A DNA stretch of 45,864 nucleotides from Actinomadura darangshiensis (GCF_004349235.1 NZ_SMKY01000038.1:1-45864), one strand, 5' to 3'; positions 10,290-19,077 are shown, counted from the first letter of the stretch. Program-made: numbers and translations. Notes: generated from the sequence alone by a model not told the origin.

Positions 10290-12293
10290 GTGAACCGACT
10301 AGCGCAGGCTAGGTCGCCTTATCTCCTTCAGCATGCCGCCAATCCGGTCGATTGGCGGGAGTGGGGAGAGGAGGCGATCGCGGAGGCTCAGCGGCGGGAC
10401 GTGCCCATACTGCTCTCAGTAGGGTACGCATCCTGCCACTGGTAGCTCCGCTGATCCCACTGGTGTCATGTGATGGCGCATGAGTCGTTCGAGGACGGCG
10501 AGACGGCGCGGGTCATGAACGAGTTGTTCGTGAACATCAAGGTGGATCGGGAGGAGCGGCCGGACATCGACGCCGTCTACATGGAGGCCACCCAGGCCAT
10601 GACGGGGCAGGGCGGGTGGCCGATGACGGTGTTCATGACTCCGGAGGGGCATCCGTTCTACTGCGGGACGTACTTTCCGCGGGTGCAGTTCGGGGCGCTG
10701 CTGCAGGCCGTCCACAAGGCGTGGACGGAGCAGCGCGACGACGTCGTCGGGCAGGGGCAGCAGGTCGTCACCGCGCTGAGCGCGCGTGGGCCGGGGCTGG
10801 CCGGGACTGAAGTGCCCGGTGAAGGTGCCCTCGCGCGTGCGGTGAAGGTGCTGGCTGCCTCGTACGACGCGGTGCGCGGCGGGTTCGGGGGTGCGCCCAA
10901 GTTCCCGCCGTCGATGGCGCTGGAGTTCCTGCTGCGGCACAACGCGCGGACGGGCGACGAGGAGTCGGCCGCGATGGCGGCGCACACGCTGGACGCCATG
11001 GCGCGGGGCGGGATGTACGACCAGCTCGGCGGCGGGTTCGCACGGTACTCGGTGGACGCGCAGTGGGTCGTCCCGCACTTCGAGAAGATGCTGTACGACA
11101 ACGCGCTGCTGGCGCGGGTGTATGCGCATTGGTGGCGGCTCACGGGGACGCCGATCGCGCGGCGGGTGGCGCTGGAGACGTGCGACTGGATGTTGCGCGA
11201 CCTGCGGACCGATCAGGGCGGGCTCGCGTCCGCGCTGGACGCCGACAGCGAGGGCGTCGAGGGCAAGTACTACGTGTGGACGCCCGCGCAGTTGCGCGAG
11301 GTGCTCGGGGACGACGCCGAGTTCGCGGAGAGCCTGTTCAAGGTGACCGGGACGTTCGAGCGCGGGGCGTCGGTTCTGCAGCTTCTGAAGGACCCGGAGG
11401 ACGTCGAGCGGTACGAGCGTGTGCGGACGGTCCTGCTCGCGGCGCGCGCGCAGAGGATCCCTCCGGCACGGGACGACAAGGTCGTGGCCGCGTGGAACGG
11501 GCTCGCCGTCGCGGCGCTGGCCGAGTGCGGTGCGCTGTTCGATCGGCCGGATCTCGTGCGAGCCGCCGAGGAGGTCGCGCAGTTGCTGGTGGACGTCCAT
11601 GTGCGCGACGGGCGGCTGGCGCGGACGTCCAAGGACGGGACGGCGGGTGCGAACGCCGGTGTCCTGGAGGATTACGCCGATGTCGCTGAAGGGCTGCTGG
11701 CTCTGCACGCGGTCACCGGCGACCCGCGTCATGTCCGGCTGGCAGGTGAGCTGCTGGAGACCGTCCTGGAGCGGTTCGGCGACGGTGACGGCGGGTTCTA
11801 CGACACGGCCGACGACGCGGAGCGGCTGTTCCGGCGGCCGCAGGACCCGACCGACAACGCGACGCCGTCGGGGCAGTTCGCGGCGGCGGGCGCGCTGCTG
11901 TCGTTCGCCGCGCTCACCGGGTCGGACCGGCACCGGCAGGCCGCCGAGGCGGCGCTGGCGCCGGCCGGGACGCTCGCCGACAAGCACGCGCGGTTCGCGG
12001 GCTGGGGCCTGGCGGTGGCGGAGGCGCACGCGACCGGGCCGGTGGAGGTCGCGGTGATCGGCGACCCGGCCGACGAGCGCACTCGGGCGCTGCACCGGAC
12101 GGCCCTCCTCGCGGTGGCGCCGGGCGCGGTGGTGAGCGCCGGGCCGCCGGACGCGGCGGGCGTCCCGCTGCTGGAGGGCCGCGGCCTGGTGGACGGGGCG
12201 CCGGCGGCGTACGTGTGCCGCGGGTTCGTCTGCCGGCTGCCCGTGACCACGCAGGCCGACCTGGCGCGCGAACTACGTGGGCAATTGGACTGA
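10290..12293 (+). pseudogene. DUF255/thioredoxin-fold protein (YyaL/Rv1084-like), interrupted at CHWC
   Basis: The first 51 codons (GTG 10290 to 10442) give the family N-terminus ([20 protein letters not shown] ... SVGYASCHW) and then hit TAG at 10443. A second in-frame stop, TGA, is at 10452. The frame then resumes as SHWCHVMAHESFEDGE and stays open to 12293, with the (alpha/alpha)-barrel C-terminal domain intact (GGWPMTVFMTPEG, YDQLGGGFARYSVD, WVVPHFEKMLYDN). A 21-bp in-frame segment with two stops thus splits the redox motif. A product could start only at ATG 10473, without the motif's first cysteine. Rv1084 occupies this syntenic place. Sequencing error is a less likely alternative, because the insert is flanked by an 8-bp repeat. 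Confidence 0.85.
10436..10464. repeat. 8-bp direct repeat flanking the 21-bp insertion
   Basis: CCACTGGT occurs at 10436-10443 and again at 10457-10464, exactly 21 bp apart, with AGCTCCGCTGATC between the copies. Removing one copy plus the spacer restores an uninterrupted CHWCHVMAHE reading frame. The pattern resembles an excision footprint, a recombination scar or a small template-switch duplication. Confidence 0.85.
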
Positions 12294-12311
12294 AGGTCCA
12301 CTTTGTGGCAG

Positions 12312-12327
12312 CGTGACCTTGATTACA
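12312..12327. promoter_or_regulatory. CRP-like site upstream of NlpC/P60 gene
   Basis: CGTGA-CCTTGA-TTACA has one mismatch per half to the TGTGA-N6-TCACA consensus of CRP-family regulators. It lies 177 bp upstream of the hydrolase start, in the 210-bp gap after DUF255. A second short palindrome, CTACT-G-AGTAG, follows at 12344-12354. Confidence 0.35.
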
Positions 12328-12503
12328 CGCATGCTTGCTGTTACTACTGAGTAGCTGGGACGAACCTGACCCATTGGGGCTCGGCGGGCGAGGGTGCCGG
12401 GTGACGCGCCGGGTATCTGGACGGTGGCCGGACATCTGCGTCATAGTCGAGTCCCGGGCACGGCCGGGCACCGGCGCAGGGCGACCGTCGAGGGAGTGTG
12501 GCA

Positions 12504-13688
12504 GTGGGAAAGCCGAACCGGCGGGTGCTACCGACGATCATCGGCGTTTCCGTTCTGACGACCCTCGCCGCGAACGTCGCCGTCCTCGTGGCGCACGACG
12601 ACGGCCCGAAGAGCGCCCAGGCCGGTGAGAAGCGCGCCCGGTACGTGGCCGCGTCCGGCAGCACCGACCTGTCGCCCACGGCGGTCGCGCCCCAGGGCAA
12701 GCGGCTCAGCCCGCACGTCCTCGTGGCGGCGCCGTCCGCGCTTCCGGCCGACTTCGTGCGGAAGGTCCGCGGCGCCAAGGGCGTGCAGGGCGTTGAGGTC
12801 GTGGACGCCGTGCAGGGCATGGTCGCGGGCAAGCGGGTCGGGCTGATGGGTGTGAACCCGTCGACGTTCCGCAACTACACGCCGAAGCCGACCGCGAAGT
12901 CGGACGCGCTCTGGCGCAACGTGGCGTCCGGCGACGTCGCGATCTCCTTCACGATGGGCAGCGACGGCGGCGTCAAGCTCGGCAGCCAGGTGCCCGTCGG
13001 CGGCAAGCAGCACCAGTCGCAGCTGCGCGTGGGCGCGTACGCGACGATGGGCGTCAGCGACGTCGACGCGGTCATCTCGCACACCACCGCGCAGGCGCTC
13101 GGGATGCCGACCGGGAATGCGATGCTGATCAGCGTCCCGAAGAGCGAGCCGAAGGCGTTCATCAAGAAGCTCCGCAAGGTGCTGCCGAAGCAGGCCAAGG
13201 CGGTGGCGGTCAACCCGGAGATCGACTTCCCGAAGGCCGGGAACGTGCCCGCCTCCAACGGCCAGGTCATGACGGCCGGGCAGGTGCAGACGGTGATCAA
13301 GGCCGCCTACACGCGGCTCGGCTGGCCGTACGTGTGGGGCGGCGAGTCCGAGGCGGAGGGCGGCTACGACTGCTCCGGCCTGATGCAGTACGCGTTCGCC
13401 AAGGCGGGCATCCGGCTCCCGCGCGTCGCGGCCGACCAGGCCCGCGCCGGCTGGGTCATCCCTTACGGCAAGGCCGAGCCGGGCGACATGCTCATCTGGG
13501 CCAACGACCCGACCGCGCCCGGCTACATCTCGCACATCGCCCTCTACCTGGGCAAGGGCAAGATGCTCGCGGCGCCGCGGACGGGCACCGTCGTGCAGGT
13601 CCAGAACGTCTACACCCGCAACATGCGCGGCGCCGTCCGGGTCAGCCCGAAGATGGCCGCCAAGGTCGCCGGCGCGATCTCCGGCTGA
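12504..13688 (+). CDS. NlpC/P60 family peptidoglycan hydrolase, membrane-anchored
   Basis: A 394-aa protein. An N-terminal signal/anchor helix (about residues 9-29, LPTIIGVSVLTTLAANVAVLVA) is followed by a roughly 230-aa Lys/Val-rich extracytoplasmic region. The C-terminal NlpC/P60 cysteine peptidase domain (about residues 255-380) has the catalytic Cys in GGYDCSGLMQYAF and the His in GYISHIALYLG. Such enzymes cut D-Glu-DAP type bonds in peptide stems. The GTG at 12504 has GAGGGAG 7 nt upstream; a GTG two codons earlier is too close to it. The long non-coding leader carries a CRP-like site. Confidence 0.9.
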   Translation: MGKPNRRVLPTIIGVSVLTTLAANVAVLVAHDDGPKSAQAGEKRARYVAASGSTDLSPTAVAPQGKRLSPHVLVAAPSALPADFVRKVRGAKGVQGVEVVDAVQGMVAGKRVGLMGVNPSTFRNYTPKPTAKSDALWRNVASGDVAISFTMGSDGGVKLGSQVPVGGKQHQSQLRVGAYATMGVSDVDAVISHTTAQALGMPTGNAMLISVPKSEPKAFIKKLRKVLPKQAKAVAVNPEIDFPKAGNVPASNGQVMTAGQVQTVIKAAYTRLGWPYVWGGESEAEGGYDCSGLMQYAFAKAGIRLPRVAADQARAGWVIPYGKAEPGDMLIWANDPTAPGYISHIALYLGKGKMLAAPRTGTVVQVQNVYTRNMRGAVRVSPKMAAKVAGAISG

Positions 13689-13689
13689 G

Positions 13690-14331
13690 TCACAGCGGGC
13701 AGCCGCGGCTGAGGAACTCCAGGTTGCGGTCGATCAGGTCCGCCAGTTCCGCGGCGCTGGAGGCGCTCTCCAGCCACTGGTACATCGCCGCCTGGAGAAC
13801 CCCGAGGACGGCCCAGTTGAACGCCTCGATCTCCGGGTCGCCGCGGTCGCGGCCGGTCCGTTCGGCGAGGAGGTCCGACAGGACGGCGTGCGTGCCCTGC
13901 CTCATCACCTCGAACATGCGCGCGCGCAGTGCGGGGACCTCGGCCATGAGCCGCATCCGCGTCCGGATGACGTCGAAGTCGTCCTCGGGCATCAGCGGCA
14001 GGATCTCGCGGAGCGTCTCGCGCAGCGCCTCGATCGGTGACCGGCCGGGCGGTTGCGACCGGAACACCTCCGCCATGATCGGGTCGAACTCGTCGGTGAT
14101 GACGACGTCCTCCTTGGTGGGGAAGTAGCGGAAGAACGTGCTCGGCGAGATCTCCGCCGCCGCCGCGATCTGCTCCACCGTCGTCTCGTCGTACCCCTGC
14201 CCGGTGAAGAGCCGGAGGGCGTGGTCCTGGATCGCCCTCCGGGTCTTCAGCTTCTTGCGCTCCCGCAGCGGTAGGCGGGAGAGCCGGTCCTGCAGCCGGT
14301 CGATCGCATGCTCAGGGGACGACGTGCTCAT
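13690..14331 (-). CDS. TetR family repressor of adjacent exporter
   Basis: A 213-aa protein. The N-terminal HTH (about residues 30-76) is TRRAIQDHALRLFTGQGYDETTVEQIAAAAEISPSTFFRYF (given here as its key helices), with FPTKEDVV following. The C-terminal region has the predicted ligand-binding and dimerisation helices. The start overlaps the 3' end of the DHA2 transporter by 20 bp, so the two form one operon with the transporter first. A palindrome upstream of the transporter is the likely operator, giving autoregulation with ligand-induced efflux. In-frame ATGs lie 18 and 36 nt further upstream. Confidence 0.88.
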   Translation of the reverse strand: MSTSSPEHAIDRLQDRLSRLPLRERKKLKTRRAIQDHALRLFTGQGYDETTVEQIAAAAEISPSTFFRYFPTKEDVVITDEFDPIMAEVFRSQPPGRSPIEALRETLREILPLMPEDDFDVIRTRMRLMAEVPALRARMFEVMRQGTHAVLSDLLAERTGRDRGDPEIEAFNWAVLGVLQAAMYQWLESASSAAELADLIDRNLEFLSRGCPL

Positions 14332-15850
14332 GGTCCGATTCTGGTTCATCGACCGCGGGCGCCGCACCCTCGGGTTCGCGACCCGGCTGGAAAAGCCACA
14401 GCAGGACGGCCACGGCGAGCGCGGCGGCCGCGCACGCGCCGAGCACCGCGTCCATGCCGTGGACGTAGGCGTCGCGGGCGGAGGCGAGCAGCCCGCCGTC
14501 CTCCAGCCGGCCCGCGGCGGCGACCGCGCCGCCGATCGAGTCGCGCGCCGCGCCGGCCGCGCCGGCGGGCAGGCCGCCGGTGTCGACGCGGTCGCGGTAG
14601 ATCCCGGCCAGCAGGCTGCCGAGCCCGGCGACGCCGAGGGTGCCGCCGGTCTGGCGCAGCGTCTGGACGAGCCCGGAGCCGCGCCCGGCCTGGTCGGCGG
14701 GGAGGGCGGCGAGCACCGCGTCCATCGCGGGGATGAGCGTGAGGCCGGAGCCGACGCCGACCACGACCAGCCACGGGACGGTGGCGGCGTAGCCGTCCCC
14801 GGCGCCGGTGAGCGCGCCCCAGCCGAGGCCGGCCGCGAGCACCAGCAGGCCCAGCACCATGATCGGCTTGTGCCCGGTGCGGGGCGCCGCCCGGTCGGTG
14901 GCGACGCCGCCCGCCAGGAGCCCGAGCAGCATCGGGATCAGCTTCAGCCCGGTGTCGAAGACGTCGCTGCCCTGGACGGCCTCCAGGTACTGCGGGAGGA
15001 CGAACAGGATCCCGCCCATCATCAGGTTCGCGGTGACGGCCGCCACCATCGCCCACACGAACGCCCTGTCGCGGAACAGCGCCATGGGCAGCATCGGGTC
15101 CGCCGCGCGCCGCTCCCAGCGGACGAACGCGGCGAGCAGCGCCACCGCGAGGACGAAGCAGCCGAGGACGACCGGGTCCGTCCAGCCGCGGGCCGGCGCC
15201 TCGATCACCCCGTAGACGAGCGCGACGAGACCGGCCATGGACAGCAGCGAGCCGCTGAGGTCGACCCGCGGCGCGGCCGGGTCGCGGGTCTCGGGCAGCA
15301 GGAACGCCACCGCGATGCCGCCGATCACGACCACCGGGACGTTGATCAGGAAGATCGAGCCCCACCAGAAGTTCTGCAGCAGCCAGCCGCCGAGCAGCGG
15401 GCCGAGCGGCAGCCCGAGCGCGGTGGACGCCGACCAGACGGCGACCGCCCGGGTCCGCTCGTGCGGCGGGAAGATCGCCGGGAGCATGGACATGGACAGC
15501 GGCATGACGATCGCCGCGCCGAGGCCCATGAACAGCCGGGCCGCGATGACGCCGCCGGTGCCGCCGGCGAACGCGCCGGCGAGCGAGGCGAGCCCGAAGA
15601 TCCCGAGGCCGGTCAGCAGCAGCCACTTGCGGCCGAAGCGGTCGCCGAGCAGCCCGGCGGGGAGCAGCAGCGCGCCGAAGACCAGCAGGTAGGAGTCCAC
15701 GATCCACTGCAGCGCGCTGGTGCCCGCGTGCAGCTCCCCCGACAGCGTGGTCAGCGCCACGTTGAGGATCGTCATGTCGAACCCGAGCGCCAGCATGCTG
15801 AGCGCCAGCGCGCCCAGCCCGAACCAGCGCCGCCGGTATCCCACAGTCAT
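14312..15850 (-). CDS. DHA2 family MFS drug exporter (EmrB/QacA type)
   Basis: A 512-aa, 14-helix proton-coupled multidrug exporter. Motif A is LLGDRFGRKWLLL and motif C is in the region ALGLPLGPLLGGWLL. The N-terminal motif FDMTILNVALTTLS is the D1 motif of the 14-TMS family. The ATG at 15850 is chosen over a TTG 15 nt upstream because GGGGGC lies 8 nt before it. It heads a two-gene operon with the downstream TetR repressor. The substrate is not predictable. Confidence 0.93.
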   Translation of the reverse strand: MTVGYRRRWFGLGALALSMLALGFDMTILNVALTTLSGELHAGTSALQWIVDSYLLVFGALLLPAGLLGDRFGRKWLLLTGLGIFGLASLAGAFAGGTGGVIAARLFMGLGAAIVMPLSMSMLPAIFPPHERTRAVAVWSASTALGLPLGPLLGGWLLQNFWWGSIFLINVPVVVIGGIAVAFLLPETRDPAAPRVDLSGSLLSMAGLVALVYGVIEAPARGWTDPVVLGCFVLAVALLAAFVRWERRAADPMLPMALFRDRAFVWAMVAAVTANLMMGGILFVLPQYLEAVQGSDVFDTGLKLIPMLLGLLAGGVATDRAAPRTGHKPIMVLGLLVLAAGLGWGALTGAGDGYAATVPWLVVVGVGSGLTLIPAMDAVLAALPADQAGRGSGLVQTLRQTGGTLGVAGLGSLLAGIYRDRVDTGGLPAGAAGAARDSIGGAVAAAGRLEDGGLLASARDAYVHGMDAVLGACAAAALAVAVLLWLFQPGREPEGAAPAVDEPESDHEHVVP

Positions 15851-15883
15851 GGCATCAGCCCCCAAATAGCGGTGTCTATGAAA

Positions 15884-15898
15884 TGAGAGTAGCTCTCA
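15884..15898. promoter_or_regulatory. TetR-type operator upstream of DHA2 exporter
   Basis: TGAGAG-TAG-CTCTCA is a perfect 15-bp palindrome, 34 bp upstream of the exporter start codon. Its arm length and spacing are typical of TetR-family operators. Linking it to the operon's own TetR gene is inference from position. Confidence 0.65.
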
Positions 15899-15950
15899 AA
15901 AGATGGTGATTGTCAATCGAGGTAGAGGCTGGCATACCGCTGGGTGGCGT

Positions 15951-15966
15951 TGTAATTTTGATTACA
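15951..15966. promoter_or_regulatory. TGTAA-N6-TTACA palindrome overlapping a start codon
   Basis: TGTAATTTTGATTACA is a perfect 16-bp palindrome in its arms (TGTAAT/ATTACA). Its last base is the A of the ATG at 15966. It contains a -10-like TAATTT (15953-15958) placed so that transcription would start at or near the ATG; a CTGGCA at 15929-15934 is an 18-bp-spaced -35 candidate. A protein bound here would block a leaderless promoter. Confidence 0.5.
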
Positions 15967-16487
15967 TGAATACGAGTGAAGCGGCGGAGGAGCTGCGCGG
16001 CTGGTTCTCCGGGCGGCTCCCCGGGGACTGGTTCGAGGACGCGCCCGAGGTCGTCCTCGACCGCGAGGAGGTCAGCGTCGTCGGCCGGCTGCCCGTCCCG
16101 GCGGCCGCCGAGCAGGTGTCGGACGCCGAGCGCGCCGGCGTGATCGCCGGGCACGTCCAGCGCTTCCGCGACGAGACCCGCGACCGGCGCATCGGCATCG
16201 CCCGCGAGGCCGAGCGCCGCTTCGGCCACAAGGTCTCCTGGGGCGTCGAATGCGGCGGCGAGCGGGAGATGTTCACCACCCTGTCGGTGCCCGTGATGAC
16301 GCGGCTCCGGCAGCCGGAGCGCCGCGTCCTGGACACGCTCGTGGACGCCGGCGTCGCCCGCAGCCGCAGCGACGCGCTCGCCTGGTGCGTCCGGCTCGTC
16401 GGCAAGAACACCGACGAGTGGCTGGGGGAACTGCGCAGCGCCCTCCAGCACGTCGAACGCGCCCGCGCCGCCGGTCCGCGCCCCTGA
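15966..16487 (+). CDS. hypothetical actinobacterial protein with RHH-like C-terminal segment
   Basis: A 173-aa soluble protein of unknown function. The N-terminal two-thirds is acidic and looks structured (GWFSGRLPGDWFEDAPEVVLDREEVSVVGRLP ends before residue 45, shown here only as a guide). A charged helix, RFRDETRDRRIGIAREAERRFG, comes next, then a strand pair (KVSWGVECGG). The last 60 residues (VLDTLVDAGVARSRSDALAWCVRLVGKN) resemble a ribbon-helix-helix DNA-binding or dimerisation fold. No Shine-Dalgarno precedes the ATG; a -10 element 7 nt upstream suggests a leaderless message. It is divergent from the DHA2 exporter. Autoregulation through the palindrome at its start is possible. Confidence 0.72.
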   Translation: MNTSEAAEELRGWFSGRLPGDWFEDAPEVVLDREEVSVVGRLPVPAAAEQVSDAERAGVIAGHVQRFRDETRDRRIGIAREAERRFGHKVSWGVECGGEREMFTTLSVPVMTRLRQPERRVLDTLVDAGVARSRSDALAWCVRLVGKNTDEWLGELRSALQHVERARAAGPRP

Positions 16488-16653
16488 CCTCCCGGTCCCC
16501 GGCCGGTGCAGGCCAGGTGCCCAGGCCGTCCCCCTTGTCCGGGTTAGCCTGAAATATGGAAACGGCGGGAGAAGTGTCGCCGTCGGGCCATAATTGAGCG
16601 TCCTTCTCCGCATCGGGCCTCGCCCGCGGACGGTCGCTCGAAGGGAAGCCCAC

Positions 16654-17538
16654 ATGGGGGTTCGGCGTACGGGAGAGCCGCGCAGGCGGTCGCGCGGCGC
16701 GCGGAGGGACGGTGTGCGCCGCCGCCCCTCCGAGAGCGGGCGGGTGTTCTCCGCCATCCGCCGCAGCGGCCCGTACGCGGCCGTCCGGGACGTCGTCTAC
16801 CGCATGTACGAGCGCCGCGTCGAGGCCGAGCTGCCCGCCGAGGTCACCCCCCGGCACGTCGGCGTGATCCTGGACGGGAACCGCCGCTGGGCCAGGTCGA
16901 TGGGCCTGGCCGACGTCAACACCGGGCACCAGCGCGGCGCCCAGAAGATCTCCGAGCTGCTGCAGTGGAGCGCGGAGGCCGGCGTCGAGCACGTCACGCT
17001 GTGGCTGCTGTCCACCGACAACCTGAACCGCCCCGAGGGCGAGCTGGCCCCGCTGCTGGAGATCATCGAGAACACCGTCCGCAAGCTCGCCGCCGACGGC
17101 TGGCACGTGAAGCCCGTCGGCGCCCTCGACCTGCTGCCCGATAAGACCGCTCGCGTCCTTAAAGATGCGGGTGAGGCCACATCCGACGCACCCGGCCTGA
17201 TTGTGAACGTCGCGGTTGGGTATGGAGGTAGGCGTGAGATCGCTGATGCGGTGCGCTCACTGCTCATCGAGCAGGCGAGCCGGGGCACCAGCATCGAGGA
17301 ACTCGCCGAGATCCTCGACGTGGAGCACATCGCGGAGCATCTCTACACGCGCGGCCAGCCGGATCCGGACCTGGTCATCCGCACCTCGGGGGAGCAGCGT
17401 CTCTCCGGCTTCATGCTCTGGCAGAGCGCTCACTCGGAGTTCCACTTCTGCGAGGTCCATTGGCCGGACTTCCGCAAGGTCGACTTCCTCCGGGCGATGC
17501 GCTCCTACGCCGCGCGGCACCGGCGCTACGGTACCTGA
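16654..17538 (+). CDS. cis-prenyltransferase (isoprenyl diphosphate synthase, UppS family)
   Basis: A 294-aa enzyme that condenses isopentenyl diphosphate onto an allylic primer with Z geometry for polyprenyl-phosphate cell-wall carriers. Signature segments are GVILDGNRRWARSMGL (catalytic Asp, residue about 77), STDNLNRPEGEL, VNVAVGYGGRREI, DLVIRTSGEQRLSGFMLWQ and SEFHFCEVHWPDFRKVDFLRA. It most resembles the short-chain Rv1086 type by position, but chain length is not determinable. The ATG at 16654 follows GAAGGGAAG. It gives a 30-residue Arg-rich N-terminal extension compared with the family; an internal GTG at 16744 would remove it. The 166-bp upstream gap has a 6-bp hairpin (16562-16583). 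Confidence 0.93.
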   Translation: MGVRRTGEPRRRSRGARRDGVRRRPSESGRVFSAIRRSGPYAAVRDVVYRMYERRVEAELPAEVTPRHVGVILDGNRRWARSMGLADVNTGHQRGAQKISELLQWSAEAGVEHVTLWLLSTDNLNRPEGELAPLLEIIENTVRKLAADGWHVKPVGALDLLPDKTARVLKDAGEATSDAPGLIVNVAVGYGGRREIADAVRSLLIEQASRGTSIEELAEILDVEHIAEHLYTRGQPDPDLVIRTSGEQRLSGFMLWQSAHSEFHFCEVHWPDFRKVDFLRAMRSYAARHRRYGT

Positions 17539-17616
17539 CCGTCCCCTGCGGACCACCGCCCCTGCACGGGCGGACCTGCGCGCCACCGGCAGTTTCCCCA
17601 TTCTCAGGGAGATCGA

Positions 17617-19026
17617 GTGGCCACAACCTCCGCGCGCCGTCCCTGCATCACCGGGATCCCTTCGGGGACGTCTCTTCCGGGTAGTTCCGGGGGGTGTGGG
17701 GGGTCGTCCCCCCACCAGGACTCGGATCGGCGCACGTACGTCCTCGACACCAGCGTCCTGCTCGCCGACCCAGGGGCGATGACCCGGTTCGCCGAGCACG
17801 AGGTCGTACTCCCCATCGTCGTCATCTCCGAGCTGGAGGCCAAGCGGCACCACCCGGAACTCGGGTACTTCGCCAGGCAGGCCCTCCGCACGCTGGACGA
17901 CCTGCGCGTGCGGAACGGGCGGCTGGACGAGCCCGTCTCGGTGGAGGGGCCTCTCGGCGACCAGGGCGGCACGCTCCGCGTCGAGCTGAACCACTCCGAC
18001 CCGAGCGTCCTGCCGGACGGGTTCCGGCTCGGCGACAACGACACCCGGATCCTGTCGGTGGCGGCGTGGCTGGCCCGCGAGGGCCGCGACGTGGTCCTGG
18101 TCTCCAAGGACCTGCCGATGCGGGTGAAGGCGTCCGCGGTGGGGCTCGCCGCGGAGGAGTACCGCGCGGAGCTGGCCGTCGTGGAGTCCGGCTGGACCGG
18201 GATGCGCGAGCTGGAGGTGCCGGCCGGGGCGCTCGGGGAGCTGTACGACGGGGGCAGCGCCGACCTGGAGGAGGCGCGGGACCTGCCGTGCCACACCGGG
18301 CTGCGGCTGCTGTCGGAGCGCGGCTCGGCGCTCGGCCGCGTCCAGCCCGACAAGTCGGTGAAGCTCGTCAAGGGCGACCGCGAGGTGTTCGGGCTGCGCG
18401 GCCGGTCCGCGGAGCAGCGGATCGCGCTGGACCTGCTGATGGACGACGAGGTCGGCATCGTCTCGCTCGGCGGGCGGGCCGGGACGGGCAAGTCGGCGCT
18501 CGCGCTCTGCGCGGGCCTGGAGGCCGTGCTGGAGCGGCGGCGGCACCGCAAGGTCGTGGTGTTCCGCCCCCTGTACGCGGTCGGCGGCCAGGAGCTCGGC
18601 TACCTGCCCGGGTCGGAGAACGAGAAGATGTCGCCGTGGGCTCAGGCGGTCTACGACACGCTGTCGGCGGTGACGACGCCGGAGGTCATCGACGAGGTCG
18701 TCGACCGCGACATGCTGGAGGTCCTGCCGCTCACGCACATCCGGGGGCGGTCGCTGCACGACGCGTTCGTGATCGTGGACGAGGCGCAGTCGCTGGAGCG
18801 CGGCGTCCTGCTGACGGTGCTGTCGCGGATCGGAGCCGGGTCGCGGGTCGTGCTGACCCACGACGTGGCGCAGCGCGACAACCTGCGGGTCGGGCGGCAC
18901 GACGGGGTCGCGGCGGTGGTGGAACGTTTGAAGGGCCACCCGCTGTTCGCGCACGTGACGCTGACCAGGTCGGAGCGGTCGCCGATCGCCGCCCTGGTCA
19001 CGGACATGCTCGGCGACGTCGGCTGA
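17617..19026 (+). CDS. phoH2: PIN-PhoH family ATPase/ribonuclease (PhoH2)
   Basis: A 469-aa fusion of an N-terminal PIN nuclease domain (from [12 protein letters not shown], about residue 41, with acidic residues in [10 protein letters not shown] and [10 protein letters not shown]) and a C-terminal PhoH ATPase. The PhoH part has Walker [29 protein letters not shown] sensor sequence, Walker [11 protein letters not shown] and the [10 protein letters not shown] motif. PhoH2 proteins unwind and cleave RNA. The GTG start has AGGGAG 4-9 nt upstream. Residues about 20-35 (Gly/Ser-rich) are encoded by a palindromic repeat inserted in the 5' end. It corresponds to Rv1095 in the mycobacterial block. 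A hairpin terminator follows. Confidence 0.94.
   Translation: MATTSARRPCITGIPSGTSLPGSSGGCGGSSPHQDSDRRTYVLDTSVLLADPGAMTRFAEHEVVLPIVVISELEAKRHHPELGYFARQALRTLDDLRVRNGRLDEPVSVEGPLGDQGGTLRVELNHSDPSVLPDGFRLGDNDTRILSVAAWLAREGRDVVLVSKDLPMRVKASAVGLAAEEYRAELAVVESGWTGMRELEVPAGALGELYDGGSADLEEARDLPCHTGLRLLSERGSALGRVQPDKSVKLVKGDREVFGLRGRSAEQRIALDLLMDDEVGIVSLGGRAGTGKSALALCAGLEAVLERRRHRKVVVFRPLYAVGGQELGYLPGSENEKMSPWAQAVYDTLSAVTTPEVIDEVVDRDMLEVLPLTHIRGRSLHDAFVIVDEAQSLERGVLLTVLSRIGAGSRVVLTHDVAQRDNLRVGRHDGVAAVVERLKGHPLFAHVTLTRSERSPIAALVTDMLGDVG
17687..17715 (+). repeat. 29-bp G-rich palindromic repeat, copy 1 (inside phoH2)
   Basis: The unit is CCGGGGGG, TG, then a perfect 8-bp stem GTGGGGGG/CCCCCCAC around TCGT (shared base counted once). 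It matches the reverse complement of 37198-37226 at 25 of 29 positions by eye. It lies in the phoH2 coding frame and encodes part of a Gly/Ser-rich linker. Confidence 0.75.
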
Positions 19027-19035
19027 CCGGGTAAA

Positions 19036-19077
19036 GCGAGAACCCCGGCGGGCCCTCGGAGGCCGCCGGGGTTTCGC
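19036..19077 (+). terminator. phoH2 terminator
   Basis: The stem AACCCCGGCGG (from 19041) pairs exactly with CCGCCGGGGTT, with an 11-nt loop. Outer GCGA/TCGC pairs extend it across a one-base bulge. It begins 10 nt after the phoH2 stop. Confidence 0.8.

Noticed and set aside
12294..12503. Possible c-di-AMP (ydaO-type) riboswitch before the NlpC/P60 gene
   Set aside because: The position is right for this class, but I could not find the conserved core sequence blocks of that riboswitch here or before the gene at 19468.
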